Notes: generated from the sequence alone by a model not told the origin. A DNA stretch of 36,089 nt from JAYPWI01 sp038135065 (GCA_038135065.1 JAYPWI010000033.1:1-36089), one strand, 5' to 3'; shown: positions 23,708-32,546, numbered from the stretch's first letter. A program made the numbers and translations.

Positions 23708-24946
23708 TCACGGTGACGGAGCCTGCACCACCACACCGGCCATGGCCAGGGAATCGATCTCCGCCGCCGTGCGGCCCAGCACCTCGCTGAGGACCTCGGT
23801 GGTGTGTTGGCCCAAGCGGGCGGGAACGGGCTCCGTCTCGGGTATGGGTAGGCCGCTGAACCGCATCGGCAGCCCGGTGACGGTGAGATCGCCGAACACG
23901 GGATCGGCCACCGTACGGACCATGCCCCGCTCGACGAAGTGGGGATGGGCCATGGCCTCGACGGGATCCAGCACCGGGGCGGCTGGGATTCGGTACTCCT
24001 CCAGACAGCCCAACAGTTCGGCGTTGGAGTCGAAGGTCTGCATCCACGTCTCGACCCGGGCCACCAGCTCAGCAGCGTGGTCGACCCTGGCTGCGGCGGT
24101 TGCGTAGCGAGGATCGTCGGCCATGTCGGGCACCCCCATGGCTGCGCACAGCCGGGCCCACTGGGGATCGACCACCTGCAGCACCACCCAACCGTCGGGG
24201 CCCTGGTAGGTGCCCGAGGGCACGACCACCCCGAAGTGGCGGCCCGTGCGCTCCTGTCGCCAGGTTCCACCCGAGGCACTATGCCCCTGGACCGCGATGC
24301 TGTGCATGTGGAAGATGGGGTCGACGAGGCTCACCTCGACGTACTGGCCTTCTCCGGTCCGCTCCCGGTGGAACAGGGCGTGGCCGATGGCCCCGAACAG
24401 GGTGAGGCCTGCGGCGCAGTCGGCGATCGGAGAGCCGGTGAACTGAGGGGGCCCGTCGGCGTCGCCCGTGATGCTCATCATCCCCGACAAGGCCTGCCCC
24501 ATCAGGTCGAATCCCTGCAGGTGCGACAGCGGGCCGGTGCGTCCGAACGCCGAGATCGAGGCCATCACCAGCGACGGAGCCACAGGGTGGAGGTCCTCCC
24601 ATCCCAGGCCACGCCGGTCGAGAACCCCCGGGCCGAAGTTCTCCACCACCACGTCGGACGCCAGGGCCAATTCCCGCACCAGGTCCTGGCCCTCCGAACG
24701 TTGCAGGTCGACGGCGATCGACCGCTTGCCCCGATTCTGCTGGGTGTAATAGCTGCTGTGGGAACCCTCGACGACGGGCAACCCCCGGCTGGGATCTCCT
24801 CCCGGGAGAAACTCGACCTTGATGACGTCAGCACCGAGTTCGGCCAACATTCGGGTGGCTGAGGGACCCGACAGGTATTGGGTGAAATCGAGTACTCGGA
24901 TGCCAGACAGCAGACCGTTCGGCGAGTCGCCATCTGCGGCTGTCAC
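23708..24946 (-). CDS. Family III CoA-transferase (CaiB/BaiF type)
   Basis: 412 residues from GTG 24946, with GGGGG 7 nt upstream; a much longer frame upstream runs over the nitroreductase gene and is rejected. Motifs: GIRVLDFTQYLSGPSATRMLAELGADVIKVE, QNRGKRSIAVDL, VVENFGPGVLDRRGLGW, SISAFGRTGP and GSPIADCAAGL, where Asp176 is the likely catalytic aspartate that forms the CoA anhydride. It moves CoA between carboxylic acids, for example to activate an acid for beta-oxidation-like breakdown. It lies 14 bp downstream of the nitroreductase gene, so they form an operon. Confidence 0.9.
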   Translation of the reverse strand: MTAADGDSPNGLLSGIRVLDFTQYLSGPSATRMLAELGADVIKVEFLPGGDPSRGLPVVEGSHSSYYTQQNRGKRSIAVDLQRSEGQDLVRELALASDVVVENFGPGVLDRRGLGWEDLHPVAPSLVMASISAFGRTGPLSHLQGFDLMGQALSGMMSITGDADGPPQFTGSPIADCAAGLTLFGAIGHALFHRERTGEGQYVEVSLVDPIFHMHSIAVQGHSASGGTWRQERTGRHFGVVVPSGTYQGPDGWVVLQVVDPQWARLCAAMGVPDMADDPRYATAAARVDHAAELVARVETWMQTFDSNAELLGCLEEYRIPAAPVLDPVEAMAHPHFVERGMVRTVADPVFGDLTVTGLPMRFSGLPIPETEPVPARLGQHTTEVLSEVLGRTAAEIDSLAMAGVVVQAPSP

Positions 24947-24960
24947 CTTCGACCCCCGGA

Positions 24961-25638
24961 TCAGATGCTCAGGGGGTTGTCGAAGGTGTCCATGAAGGCG
25001 ATGTCCTCCACCGGGTGGCGGGTCAGCTTCGTCGGGAACGGCTTCGCCGGGTACCCGGCAGCGATATGAGCCGCGGTGACCAACCCCTCGGGAATGCCCA
25101 GCAGCTCCTTTACCTGTGGCTCGAACAGGCACAACAGGGTGGTCAGGGTGGTCGCCACACCCTCGTTGCGCAGGGCGAGGCACAGGTTCTGCACGATGGG
25201 GTAGACCGAGGCGCCGCCCACGATGCTGAGACGGCCCAGATCGGTGTCGGTGGGGTGGGTCTGCTCCAGGTCGGCGCAGGCAACGATGATGGCCGGCACG
25301 TTGGCCAGGTTCTCGGCGAAGAGATTCGCCGCGACCATCGAGGCCTTCGACATCACCGCTTGGGTGGCCATGGTGTCACCCGAGTCGGCCGTCATCGCCT
25401 GCCCATCGTCCGATGTGGCCTGCTCGTAGTAGGCGCTCCAGGGCTGCATGTACCACTCCGCCAGCTGCGCCTTCTTGTCTGCGTCGGTAACGAACAGGAA
25501 CCGGACCGGCTGCCGGTTTCCCCCTTGGGGCCCGAAGCGGGCGTTGTCCACTGCCCGGTAGAACACCTCGGTGGGCACCGGATCCGTGGTGTAGAACCGG
25601 TTCGCCGGTTGCGAACGCATCGCTTCGATCAGGTCCAT
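24961..25638 (-). CDS. Nitroreductase-family flavoprotein
   Basis: 225 residues from ATG 25638 (AGGGGAG about 8 nt upstream). Family features: MDLIEAMRSQPANRFYTTDPVPTEV (in parts; with Arg before the pocket), ARFGPQGGNRQPVRFLFV as the FMN-binding SxxNxQP-like motif, and a C-terminal ALRNEGVATTLTTLL plus HIAAGYPAKP, equal to the usual GxGYP motif. These FMN enzymes reduce nitro groups, quinones or enoates with NAD(P)H. An insertion of about 35 residues (YMQPWSAYYEQATSDDGQAM...) follows the first helix. It is the first gene of an operon with the CoA-transferase. A TAGCGT box at 25683-25688 is a promoter candidate. Confidence 0.85.
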   Translation of the reverse strand: MDLIEAMRSQPANRFYTTDPVPTEVFYRAVDNARFGPQGGNRQPVRFLFVTDADKKAQLAEWYMQPWSAYYEQATSDDGQAMTADSGDTMATQAVMSKASMVAANLFAENLANVPAIIVACADLEQTHPTDTDLGRLSIVGGASVYPIVQNLCLALRNEGVATTLTTLLCLFEPQVKELLGIPEGLVTAAHIAAGYPAKPFPTKLTRHPVEDIAFMDTFDNPLSI

Positions 25639-25682
25639 GGTGTGAGCTCCCCTCGGGCAACCGCCCCTCGATTGCCTCCGGC

Positions 25683-25688
25683 ACGCTA
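25683..25688 (-). promoter_or_regulatory. Candidate -10 box (TAGCGT) for the nitroreductase/CoA-transferase operon
   Basis: Fits TANNNT and lies 44 nt before ATG 25638. Weak support because only the six bases match. Confidence 0.25.
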
Positions 25689-25776
25689 GCCCGCCGCTCA
25701 CAACCGTCTGACCACGCCACCCGACACCGCCGACCGACACCGCTGACTGACAGCGCCGTCGGTTGCCCGCTCGCCC

Positions 25777-26691
25777 TCAGCCCTCCACGACCCGCGGTAC
25801 CCGCTCACTCTGTTGGACGTAAGGAAAGTCGTCGGTGTACCCGCAAAGGGTGCGGAAGGTGGCCGGATCGTCGCAGTCGTCTGCCAGTGCGGCGTCGAAG
25901 TTGTTCCGGAACTCTTCCTGGGGAAGGACCATCAGGTGGCGGTAGTAGTTCGAGATCATCAGACGCATGCCGGGAGTGTGTTTCGGATAGGCCCCGTGCC
26001 AGGTCGCGCCGTGGAAGACGATGAGCGAGCCCTTCGGCACCTCGCAGGGGACAGCGCGTTCGACTGCGTCGGGAAACACCGGTGGCGACATCCGACGGTG
26101 CGACCCGGGCACATAGGCCAGGGCACCTCCCTGGTGGGTGTACTCGGTGAGGCACCAGTTGGTGTTGGCGGTCAGGGCGTTACGTCCCCACGGCAAGGGC
26201 ACGGCGAGTTGGTCGCAGTGGAGCCCGAGGTTGGGTCCGTACCCGTAGTCGCCCGGCCACTTCACGAACCCGTTGTGGCTGCTGAATCGGGCGGCCCTCG
26301 AACCCAGCAGGTAGCGCATCAGGGCGACGGCGACGGGGTTGACCGCCAGATCTCTGAAGCTCCGGTCCAGGGTGCACAAGCGCTGGATCAGGAACTGCGA
26401 CGGCTCGCCCGGCGAGTCCTCGCCGGCGAGCTCGGCCAGGATGTGGTCCGGCACGGGGAACTCGATGTCCGCCTGCGGTCCATCGTTGATATCGAAGCGG
26501 CACCCGACCAGCTCCTCGGCCCGCTCCAACAGCAGCGAGGCCAAGCGGTCGATCCGATCCTCGGTGACACCGTGCACCTCGGGGGGCACGACGGCCAGAC
26601 CATCGACCTCGAGCTGTAGGACGTACTCCTCCAAGCCGAGGCGAGTGATGTCGGACGGCAGGCGCGAATGGCGACCCTCGACGATGGACAT
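25777..26691 (-). CDS. Phytanoyl-CoA dioxygenase (PhyH)-family iron/2-oxoglutarate oxygenase
   Basis: 304 residues from ATG 26691, fixed by GAGGAGG 4 nt upstream. The iron ligands are visible as His158-Cys-Asp160 (LHCDQ, in the family HxD) and the distal His232 in ATWHGAYP, with Arg243 as the probable 2-oxoglutarate anchor. The middle of the fold has ALAYVPGSHRRM, typical of PhyH proteins. It would hydroxylate a lipid-, terpenoid- or natural-product-like substrate using O2 and 2-oxoglutarate. A TATGTT -10 box at 26710-26715 gives a leader of about 12 nt. Divergent from the P450 gene across about 150 bp, which suggests joint regulation. Confidence 0.88.
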   Translation of the reverse strand: MSIVEGRHSRLPSDITRLGLEEYVLQLEVDGLAVVPPEVHGVTEDRIDRLASLLLERAEELVGCRFDINDGPQADIEFPVPDHILAELAGEDSPGEPSQFLIQRLCTLDRSFRDLAVNPVAVALMRYLLGSRAARFSSHNGFVKWPGDYGYGPNLGLHCDQLAVPLPWGRNALTANTNWCLTEYTHQGGALAYVPGSHRRMSPPVFPDAVERAVPCEVPKGSLIVFHGATWHGAYPKHTPGMRLMISNYYRHLMVLPQEEFRNNFDAALADDCDDPATFRTLCGYTDDFPYVQQSERVPRVVEG

Positions 26692-26709
26692 CGGACCTCC
26701 TCGCCAAAG

Positions 26710-26715
26710 AACATA
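26710..26715 (-). promoter_or_regulatory. -10 box (TATGTT) for the PhyH gene
   Basis: Fits TANNNT and ends 18 nt before ATG 26691, so the GAGGAGG ribosome binding site would be in a short leader. Confidence 0.4.
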
Positions 26716-26824
26716 CCGCTGCTCATCGGGCAGCGACCCTCGGGCTCGGGCTCGGCGGCGCTCAAGGACCGAGCCAGGGTGGGGCCCCACGAGGTTCTCG
26801 CCCCGGCAGCTCGCCGCAGGGTGC

Positions 26825-26830
26825 GACAAT
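26825..26830 (+). promoter_or_regulatory. -10 box (GACAAT) for the P450 gene
   Basis: GCGACAAT is the same octamer as before the LLM oxidoreductase gene (6679-6686). It is followed by 7 nt and GTG 26838. Because this box overlaps ATG 26829, the GTG is the better start. Confidence 0.5.
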
Positions 26831-26837
26831 GGGCCTC

Positions 26838-28022
26838 GTGTCCGACGCACCCGTCGTCAACATCGACCCCGAGACGTTCTGGCTCGACCCGTACCCCACC
26901 CTGGCAACGATGCGGGCCTCCACCCCGATCTGTTTCGTGCCCGAACTCGGCGCCACCCTGCTGACCCGCCGCGACGACATCCACACGTGCGAGAAGAACG
27001 TCGCCGTGTTCTCCTCCGAGCAGCCCGGAGGACTGATGAACGTCCTGATGGGACACAACATGATGCGCAAGGACGGCGACGACCACCGGGCGGAGCGGTT
27101 CGTGTACTACCCGGCCATCAGCCCCAACAAGGTCAAAGCCTGGTGGGCCGAGGTCTTCAGCGAGTTGACCAACGAGGCCCTCGACGCCCTGGCTCCCATG
27201 GGCGCTGCCGACCTGGTCCCCACCTACGCCACCCAGGTCAGCGGTGAAGCGCTGAAGGTACTGACGGGTCTCACCAATGCCACCTACGTCGACATCGACC
27301 GCTGGAGCCAGGCGATGATCGACGGCATCGCCAACTACACGGGCGACCCCGAACCCGAGGCGCGCTGTCGGGCCGCCACCGCGGCCATCGACGCCGCGAT
27401 CGACGAGCGCCTGCCCGAGGTCACCGCTCGTCCCGACATGAGCCTCCTCTCGGTCATGCTCGAAGCGGGCATGCCGCTCGACCAGGTCAGGGCCAACATC
27501 AAGCTGACGATCTCCGGAGGCCAGAACGAGCCCCGTGATGCCATCGCCGGGTGCATCTACGCCCTGCTGAGCCACCCCGACCAGCTCGCCCTGGTGCAGG
27601 AGGGCGCCGTCGACTGGTTGGATGTGTTCGAGGAGTACTGCCGCTGGGTGGCCCCCATCGCGATGTCACCGCGCCGAGTGGCCCAAGCGCACACCTTCGG
27701 GGGAGTCACCTTCGAGCCCGAGGAACGGGTGTTCTTCATGTTCGGGTCCGCCAACCATGACGAGTCCCACTTTCCTGATCCGGAGCGGTTCGACGTGACC
27801 CGGGACCACGGGGCGACCTTGACCTTCGGCGCCGGGCCCCATTTCTGCGCAGGGGCTGCGGCCTCTCGTTCCCTCGTCGGGGAGCTGGCAGTCCCTCTGG
27901 CCTTCGAACGATTGCGCGATCTACGCGTCGACGAGCGGGCGGAGCCGGTCAGCTTCGGCGGTTGGGCCTTCCGGGGGCCACTGCGTCTGCCAGCCGTGTG
28001 GTCGCCGCCGTCGGGTAGCTGA
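26838..28022 (+). CDS. Cytochrome P450 with an unusual I-helix motif
   Basis: 394 residues from GTG 26838, chosen because the -10 box overlaps the alternative ATG 26829. The heme motif is FGAGPHFCAG with Cys337. ExxR is present as Glu-Tyr-Cys-Arg (FEEYCRW). The oxygen-activating I-helix, usually [AG]GxDTT, reads SGGQNEPRD at 226-234, so the Thr is replaced by Pro and Asp/Glu by Asn-Glu. This variant occurs in one actinobacterial P450 group, as I recall, but it is not the common form. Substrate unknown. The gene is divergent from PhyH and lies near the CoA-transferase, suggesting oxidation of a hydrophobic carbon source. A ferredoxin gene is not adjacent. Confidence 0.88.
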   Translation: MSDAPVVNIDPETFWLDPYPTLATMRASTPICFVPELGATLLTRRDDIHTCEKNVAVFSSEQPGGLMNVLMGHNMMRKDGDDHRAERFVYYPAISPNKVKAWWAEVFSELTNEALDALAPMGAADLVPTYATQVSGEALKVLTGLTNATYVDIDRWSQAMIDGIANYTGDPEPEARCRAATAAIDAAIDERLPEVTARPDMSLLSVMLEAGMPLDQVRANIKLTISGGQNEPRDAIAGCIYALLSHPDQLALVQEGAVDWLDVFEEYCRWVAPIAMSPRRVAQAHTFGGVTFEPEERVFFMFGSANHDESHFPDPERFDVTRDHGATLTFGAGPHFCAGAAASRSLVGELAVPLAFERLRDLRVDERAEPVSFGGWAFRGPLRLPAVWSPPSGS

Positions 28023-28042
28023 ACGGCCCGAGGCCGGTTCGC

Positions 28043-28088
28043 GGCCCGTTCGGGGCCCTGCATCACAGGGGTGCCCGTACCGGACGGG
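28043..28088. terminator. Possible bidirectional terminator between P450 and tadC
   Basis: Two short inverted repeats lie in the 69-bp convergent gap: GGCCC-GTTCG-GGGCC (28043-28057) and CCCGT-ACCGG-ACGGG (28074-28088). No T-tract follows. Weak evidence, but the location fits. Confidence 0.3.
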
Positions 28089-28091
28089 TAG

Positions 28092-29021
28092 TCAACCCCC
28101 GAGGTTGTCCATGATCTGGAAGGCAGCAGGTCCGAGGATGACGATGAACAGCACCGGAAGGATGCAGACCACCATCGGGAAGATGACCTTCACCGGGATG
28201 GTGGCCGCCTTCTGCTCGGCCCGCTGACGGCGCTTGCGACGCAACTCGGCGGCCTGGCTACGGAGGATCTGGGCCATCGGCAGCCCGTGGCGCTCGCCCT
28301 GGGTGATCGCCAGCACGAACTGGCGCAGATCCGGCGAATCAGTACGTTCCAGCAGCATGGCGAACGCTTCGCGGCGGGTAGAACCGAGACGAATGTCCTG
28401 AATGGAGCGCAGGAACTCTTCGGACAGCGGCCCACTTGCCTTGTCTGCATAGCGCATGAGGGCACCGTCGAAGCCCAGCCCGGCCTCCACGCTGATGGTG
28501 ACCTGGTCGAGTGCTTGGGGCAGGGCAAGCTGCAACGCCTCCTGCCGACGCTCAGCCTGCGATGACAAGCGCACATCGGGATACATGAATCCGACCACGG
28601 GGAGCAGCATCGGCGCCAGGGTGGCGACGAGACCACCCGTGAAAGGCACCAGGTAGAGACCGAAGGCCAGACCGGCCAGCCCGCCGAGCAGCTTCCAGCC
28701 AAGGAGACGCTCTACGCCCGACGGTGGGCGTCCCGCCAGCACGAGCTTGTGTTCGAGATTTGCCAGCAGACCCGTCGGGGTGAATCGCCGCAGGCGATCC
28801 CCGACGGCTTGCAGGGCGGGGGCAACCAGCCGGTCACTCGTGCCCCGCTGCAGCGAGCTCGTCCGCAAGTCGACGGCTCCTCCGCCGAGCCTGGCCACCG
28901 GCCGTTCGGCTTGCCGCCCGCCGACCGACCACAGGAGGACGGGGAACGAGCCAGCGATGAGGAGCGCACCGACCACGATGTGAAGGGGCAGACCGAGTAC
29001 GGCGAGAGGGGTCATCAGCAT
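28092..29021 (-). CDS. tadC: TadC, Flp pilus inner-membrane platform protein (T2SS-F domain)
   Basis: 309 residues from ATG 29021; ATG 29015 is an alternative. Transmembrane segments lie near the N-terminus (VVGALLIAGSFPVLLWSV), in the middle (LLGGLAGLAFGLYLVPF, GLVATLAPMLLPVVGFM) and at the C-terminus (FPMVVCILPVLFIVILG). The cytoplasmic T2SS-F domain holds LALPQALDQVTISVEAGLGFDGAL and RTDSPDLRQFVLAITQGERHG. TadC pairs with TadB in the platform that TadA drives to extrude Flp pilin. The start lies 4 nt after the tadB stop, so it is coupled. Last gene of the operon. Confidence 0.88.
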   Translation of the reverse strand: MLMTPLAVLGLPLHIVVGALLIAGSFPVLLWSVGGRQAERPVARLGGGAVDLRTSSLQRGTSDRLVAPALQAVGDRLRRFTPTGLLANLEHKLVLAGRPPSGVERLLGWKLLGGLAGLAFGLYLVPFTGGLVATLAPMLLPVVGFMYPDVRLSSQAERRQEALQLALPQALDQVTISVEAGLGFDGALMRYADKASGPLSEEFLRSIQDIRLGSTRREAFAMLLERTDSPDLRQFVLAITQGERHGLPMAQILRSQAAELRRKRRQRAEQKAATIPVKVIFPMVVCILPVLFIVILGPAAFQIMDNLGG

Positions 29022-29025
29022 CGTC

Positions 29026-31053
29026 TCAATACACCAGTGTGATGAGCTTCTTGAGCCAGATACCGCCGGCGGCCATGAGGGCCAGAGCGGCAACGGCGAG
29101 GATGCGACCACCTGTCCGTTCGACGAAGACGAGGAGATAGGCAGGTTGGGTAATGGACATGAGGGTCGCAACGACCACGGGCAGCGCCATCATCACCGCA
29201 GCCGACATCTTGCCGTCCGCAGCCAGCGCCGCAACGTGACCCTCGAGCCGAGCCTTCTCAGCCAGCGTCTCGGCGACGTTGTCGAGAACCTCGGCCAGGT
29301 CTCCGCCGACATCGCGCTGGATGTCGACAGCTTCGGCCACCCACTGCAGATCGGGGCTGTCCAGCCGTTCAGCCATCGCCCGCAGGGCTGCACCCAACGG
29401 TCGGCCCAAGCGCACTTCACCCACCACCCGATGGAACTCCACCGAGGTCGGCGCCTCGCTCTCCTCGGCCACCGAATCGAGGGCGCTGAGCAGGGCGTGT
29501 CCTACCCGCAGGTTGCCGGCCAACAGTTGCAGGGTGCCATGGAGCTGTTCCCCGAACGCCTTCTTTCGCAGTTCGGCCCGGCGGAGGAGGTACAACCGTC
29601 CCAGCGTGGGCCCACCGAAGGCGCCGAGCAGTCCCAACCAGTGGCCGAGCAGCAGGGCGCCGGCCAGCCCTGAGACGGTCGACACGCCAACGACCATCAC
29701 CAGGTACTCGCCAGCCCGCCAGGGCAGCCCGGCCTTCTCCAGTAGCTGATTCATGCGCCGGGCCTTGACGAACCTGCCGAAGATCGCATCGAACAGGTCA
29801 GGAAGTGCCCCGAGCCCCCGCTTGGTGGGTGTGCGTCGGTCGTCGAGGAGGGAGAGGCTCCGTTGGGGCCGCGCCGATCCACCATCGTCACCGGCCTTCA
29901 CCCCGACCACCACCAGGCCGAGCAAGAGCGCACCGCCGATCAAACTCAGTCCGAGCGTCAGGGCGAGATCTCCGGCCAGTCCTGTTGGCTCAGGCCCGAC
30001 AATGAGGGCGGGTGCAGGTACATCCACTGGTCTGACAAGGGATGTGTCGTCGGCTGGTAGCCGAACCCCACCCCCCGTCGATGGGGACGAAGCTGCCGGC
30101 CCCGACCACGACCACGCGGAGACTGCGACAGCGTCGCCGCCAACCAGGGCGATCGTCGGCTGGGCTCCCGCAGCAGCAGTGAAGATCAGCTCGTACCGAC
30201 CGACAACCGTGTCGCCGACCCGCCCGAAGGCCGTCTCGAGGGCTGCGCTGTCAGCAGCCGCGACGACGGTCGACACCGAGGCCACCTCGGCGAAGGCCCA
30301 CAAGGACGAGGTGTCGCCCTCTGAGGTGTCGAGGGCTACCCCGTGGAAGGTCACATCTGCCCCACCGACAGCCGCCAGCGCCTCCTCCAGCGAACGCTCG
30401 GAAACGGTGTCTGCGCCGTCCGTGAGCATCACCACGAAGCGTTGATCCTCGGCATCAGCCGCTCCGAGAAGGTCGACCGCGGCGACCGCAGCGTCGTGCA
30501 CGGCCGTTTCGCCCTGCGCCGTGAGGGTCGCAAGAACATCGAGGGCGGCTTGATGGTCACTGGTGAGACCCAACAGCACCGGGGAACCGGCACCTGCGCT
30601 GACCACTGCCACCTCTGTCCCCGGGGGCAACTTGCCGACGAAGGCAGCGGCAGCTGCCCGTGCCTGCTCGATGGCCTGACCGGCCATACTCCCGCTCGTA
30701 TCCACCACCAGAACGACCTTCATCCCCACAGTGGAGACCGGCCGGACGACGACGCCGGTTCCCGGCTCTGTTCCCGTCACCAGGAAGTCGTCGGGGCCGA
30801 GCGTGCCAGCGGGGCCGCCGATCACGGCCACCTCCAACCAGACTTGCGGGGGAAATTCGGCGTCCACCCGCAGCAACTCGAGTTCAGCGTCGCCAGTGGC
30901 TTCCGGAGCGCCCTCCTGGGCCGCGGTCCCCGTGGCGGCGCTCGAGACGAACGCGGCGGCCAGCAGACAGCCGACCAGCAGTCGACGCTGGCCTCCCCCA
31001 GCTCGGCGTAACCAGCCGCGGGAGCGCATCATCGACCCCGACCGGGTGGACAT
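29026..31053 (-). CDS. tadB: Fusion of secreted von Willebrand A domain and TadB platform protein
   Basis: 675 residues from ATG 31053, overlapping the tadA stop by 1 nt (TGATG). Residues 24-44 are a signal-like hydrophobic stretch. Residues about 112-285 form a VWA domain with a complete metal site: Asp118-Thr-Ser120-Gly-Ser122 (DTSGSM), the Thr in GETAVHDA, and Asp in LTDGAD. A linker and a transmembrane segment (LALTLGLSLIGGALLLGLVVVGV) follow, then a cytoplasmic connector and a TadB-type T2SS-F domain (LLAGNLRVGHALLSALDSVAEES, LDSPDLQWVAEAVDIQRDVGGDLAEVL) with two C-terminal membrane helices. Ordinary TadB is about 300 residues and has no VWA. The VWA part should face outside, where it might bind metal-dependent ligands or sense or anchor the pilus, an inference. 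Confidence 0.88.
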   Translation of the reverse strand: MSTRSGSMMRSRGWLRRAGGGQRRLLVGCLLAAAFVSSAATGTAAQEGAPEATGDAELELLRVDAEFPPQVWLEVAVIGGPAGTLGPDDFLVTGTEPGTGVVVRPVSTVGMKVVLVVDTSGSMAGQAIEQARAAAAAFVGKLPPGTEVAVVSAGAGSPVLLGLTSDHQAALDVLATLTAQGETAVHDAAVAAVDLLGAADAEDQRFVVMLTDGADTVSERSLEEALAAVGGADVTFHGVALDTSEGDTSSLWAFAEVASVSTVVAAADSAALETAFGRVGDTVVGRYELIFTAAAGAQPTIALVGGDAVAVSAWSWSGPAASSPSTGGGVRLPADDTSLVRPVDVPAPALIVGPEPTGLAGDLALTLGLSLIGGALLLGLVVVGVKAGDDGGSARPQRSLSLLDDRRTPTKRGLGALPDLFDAIFGRFVKARRMNQLLEKAGLPWRAGEYLVMVVGVSTVSGLAGALLLGHWLGLLGAFGGPTLGRLYLLRRAELRKKAFGEQLHGTLQLLAGNLRVGHALLSALDSVAEESEAPTSVEFHRVVGEVRLGRPLGAALRAMAERLDSPDLQWVAEAVDIQRDVGGDLAEVLDNVAETLAEKARLEGHVAALAADGKMSAAVMMALPVVVATLMSITQPAYLLVFVERTGGRILAVAALALMAAGGIWLKKLITLVY

Positions 31054-32546
31054 CACGCCCAGCCGCGGCGGGGCTGCTCTGCGCCGAGGCCGAAGAGTTC
31101 CGGTCCCAGGGTGATCCCCTGGTCTGCCAACCGCTGAGTGAAACGAGGCCGGATGCCAGTGGGACGTAGCTGCGGTCCGTCCTCACCACCGAACTCCAGG
31201 CCGAAGATGTCACCGATCGTGATCACATCCCCCTCGAGGCCCTCGACTTCGCTGATGTGGCTCACTCTTCTCGAACCGTCCCGCAGTCGAGAGATCTGGA
31301 TGATCAGGTCGACGGCACTGCCGATCTGTTCCCTGATGGCCCGAATCGGGAGATCGATCCCCGCCATCAGCACCATGGTCTCCAGACGAGACAGGGCGTC
31401 ACGCGGGGTGTTGGCATGCAGGGTCGACAGGGACCCCTCGTGGCCGGTGTTCATGGCCTGCAACATGTCGAGCGCCTCGCCGGAGCGCACCTCACCGATG
31501 ATGATCCGATCAGGCCGCATCCGGAGGGCATTTCGGACGAGGTCACGGATCGTCACCTCGCCGCGGCCCTCCACGTTCGACGGGCGAGCCTCGAGGCGCA
31601 CGACATGGTCCTGGGCAAGCCGCAACTCGACCGCGTCCTCGATGGTCACGATGCGTTCCGATGCCGGAATGAACGACGACACCACGTTGAGCAGGGTCGT
31701 CTTGCCCGTCCCCGTACCCCCGCTGACCAGGACATTCAACCGGCCCTTCACACACGCCTGAATGAAACCTGCTGCCTCATTGGTGAGCGAACCGAACCTG
31801 ATCAGGTCGTTGACCCCCAACGCTCGTTTCGAGAACTTCCGGATCGTCAGGCTGGGACCATCGACGGCGAGAGGGGGAACGATGGCATTCACCCGTGAGC
31901 CGTCGGGTAGGCGGGCATCCACCATCGGGGACGACTCGTCAACCCTTCGACCTACCCGGGAGACGATGCGATCGATCACCTGGCGAAGGTGTTCGTCCCC
32001 TGTGTAGCGGGCGTCGGTCAACGCCAGGCGGCCGTTTCGCTCGACGTAGATCTGGCCCGCCCCGTTGACCATCACCTCTGTGACGTCGGGGTCATCGAGG
32101 AACGGCTCGATGGGCCCGTACCCCAGGACATCAGCCGTCAGCTCTCGCACCAAGCGGGCACGTTCGGCTTCATCCAGAGGTGTCGGTTCGTTGCGCAGCA
32201 CCTCGTCGAGTTGTTCGCCGACGAGGCGGGCGAGGTCATCGTCATCGAGGCTTGGGTCGTAGAGGCGATGACCGAGGCGGACGAACAACTGCTCCTTCGC
32301 CCTCTGCCGGAGCTGCTGGAAGGGTCGCACCGACTCCGGCAACACCTCTCGGGCCAGCCGCGGCTGCTCCTCGGCGACCTCCGGCTCCCAGACTGGCTCG
32401 TCGACCACGTCCTGTGGCGCGGAGCCAACCTGCTCCCCACCATTGCCGACGCTGCGGGCCAGTCGAGTGGCCGGTCGCTTCACCCGAGGAGCGGCGTCAC
32501 CTCTGTCATCGCCCTCGAGTTCCCTGAGGCGTTCGGCGATGCCCAT
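31053..32546 (-). CDS. tadA: TadA/CpaF secretion ATPase of the Flp pilus
   Basis: 497 residues. Walker A GGTGTGKT is at 276-283, the Asp box near TIEDAVELRL, Walker B IIIGEVRSGEALDML and the His box GHEGSLSTLHAN. The N-terminal domain (LGYGPIEPFLDDPDVTEVMVNGAGQIYVE) is typical of CpaF. It forms a hexamer that powers pilus assembly through TadB and TadC. A charged, low-complexity N-terminus of about 70 residues precedes the conserved part. Its start overlaps the cpaE stop by 1 nt, and its stop overlaps tadB by 1 nt, so the whole block is tightly coupled. Confidence 0.93.
   Translation of the reverse strand: MGIAERLRELEGDDRGDAAPRVKRPATRLARSVGNGGEQVGSAPQDVVDEPVWEPEVAEEQPRLAREVLPESVRPFQQLRQRAKEQLFVRLGHRLYDPSLDDDDLARLVGEQLDEVLRNEPTPLDEAERARLVRELTADVLGYGPIEPFLDDPDVTEVMVNGAGQIYVERNGRLALTDARYTGDEHLRQVIDRIVSRVGRRVDESSPMVDARLPDGSRVNAIVPPLAVDGPSLTIRKFSKRALGVNDLIRFGSLTNEAAGFIQACVKGRLNVLVSGGTGTGKTTLLNVVSSFIPASERIVTIEDAVELRLAQDHVVRLEARPSNVEGRGEVTIRDLVRNALRMRPDRIIIGEVRSGEALDMLQAMNTGHEGSLSTLHANTPRDALSRLETMVLMAGIDLPIRAIREQIGSAVDLIIQISRLRDGSRRVSHISEVEGLEGDVITIGDIFGLEFGGEDGPQLRPTGIRPRFTQRLADQGITLGPELFGLGAEQPRRGWA

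Noticed and set aside
23708..26691. CoA-transferase, nitroreductase and PhyH as one catabolic operon for a named compound
   Set aside because: The first two genes form an operon, but PhyH is separated by about 140 bp and has its own promoter. No gene fixes the substrate.
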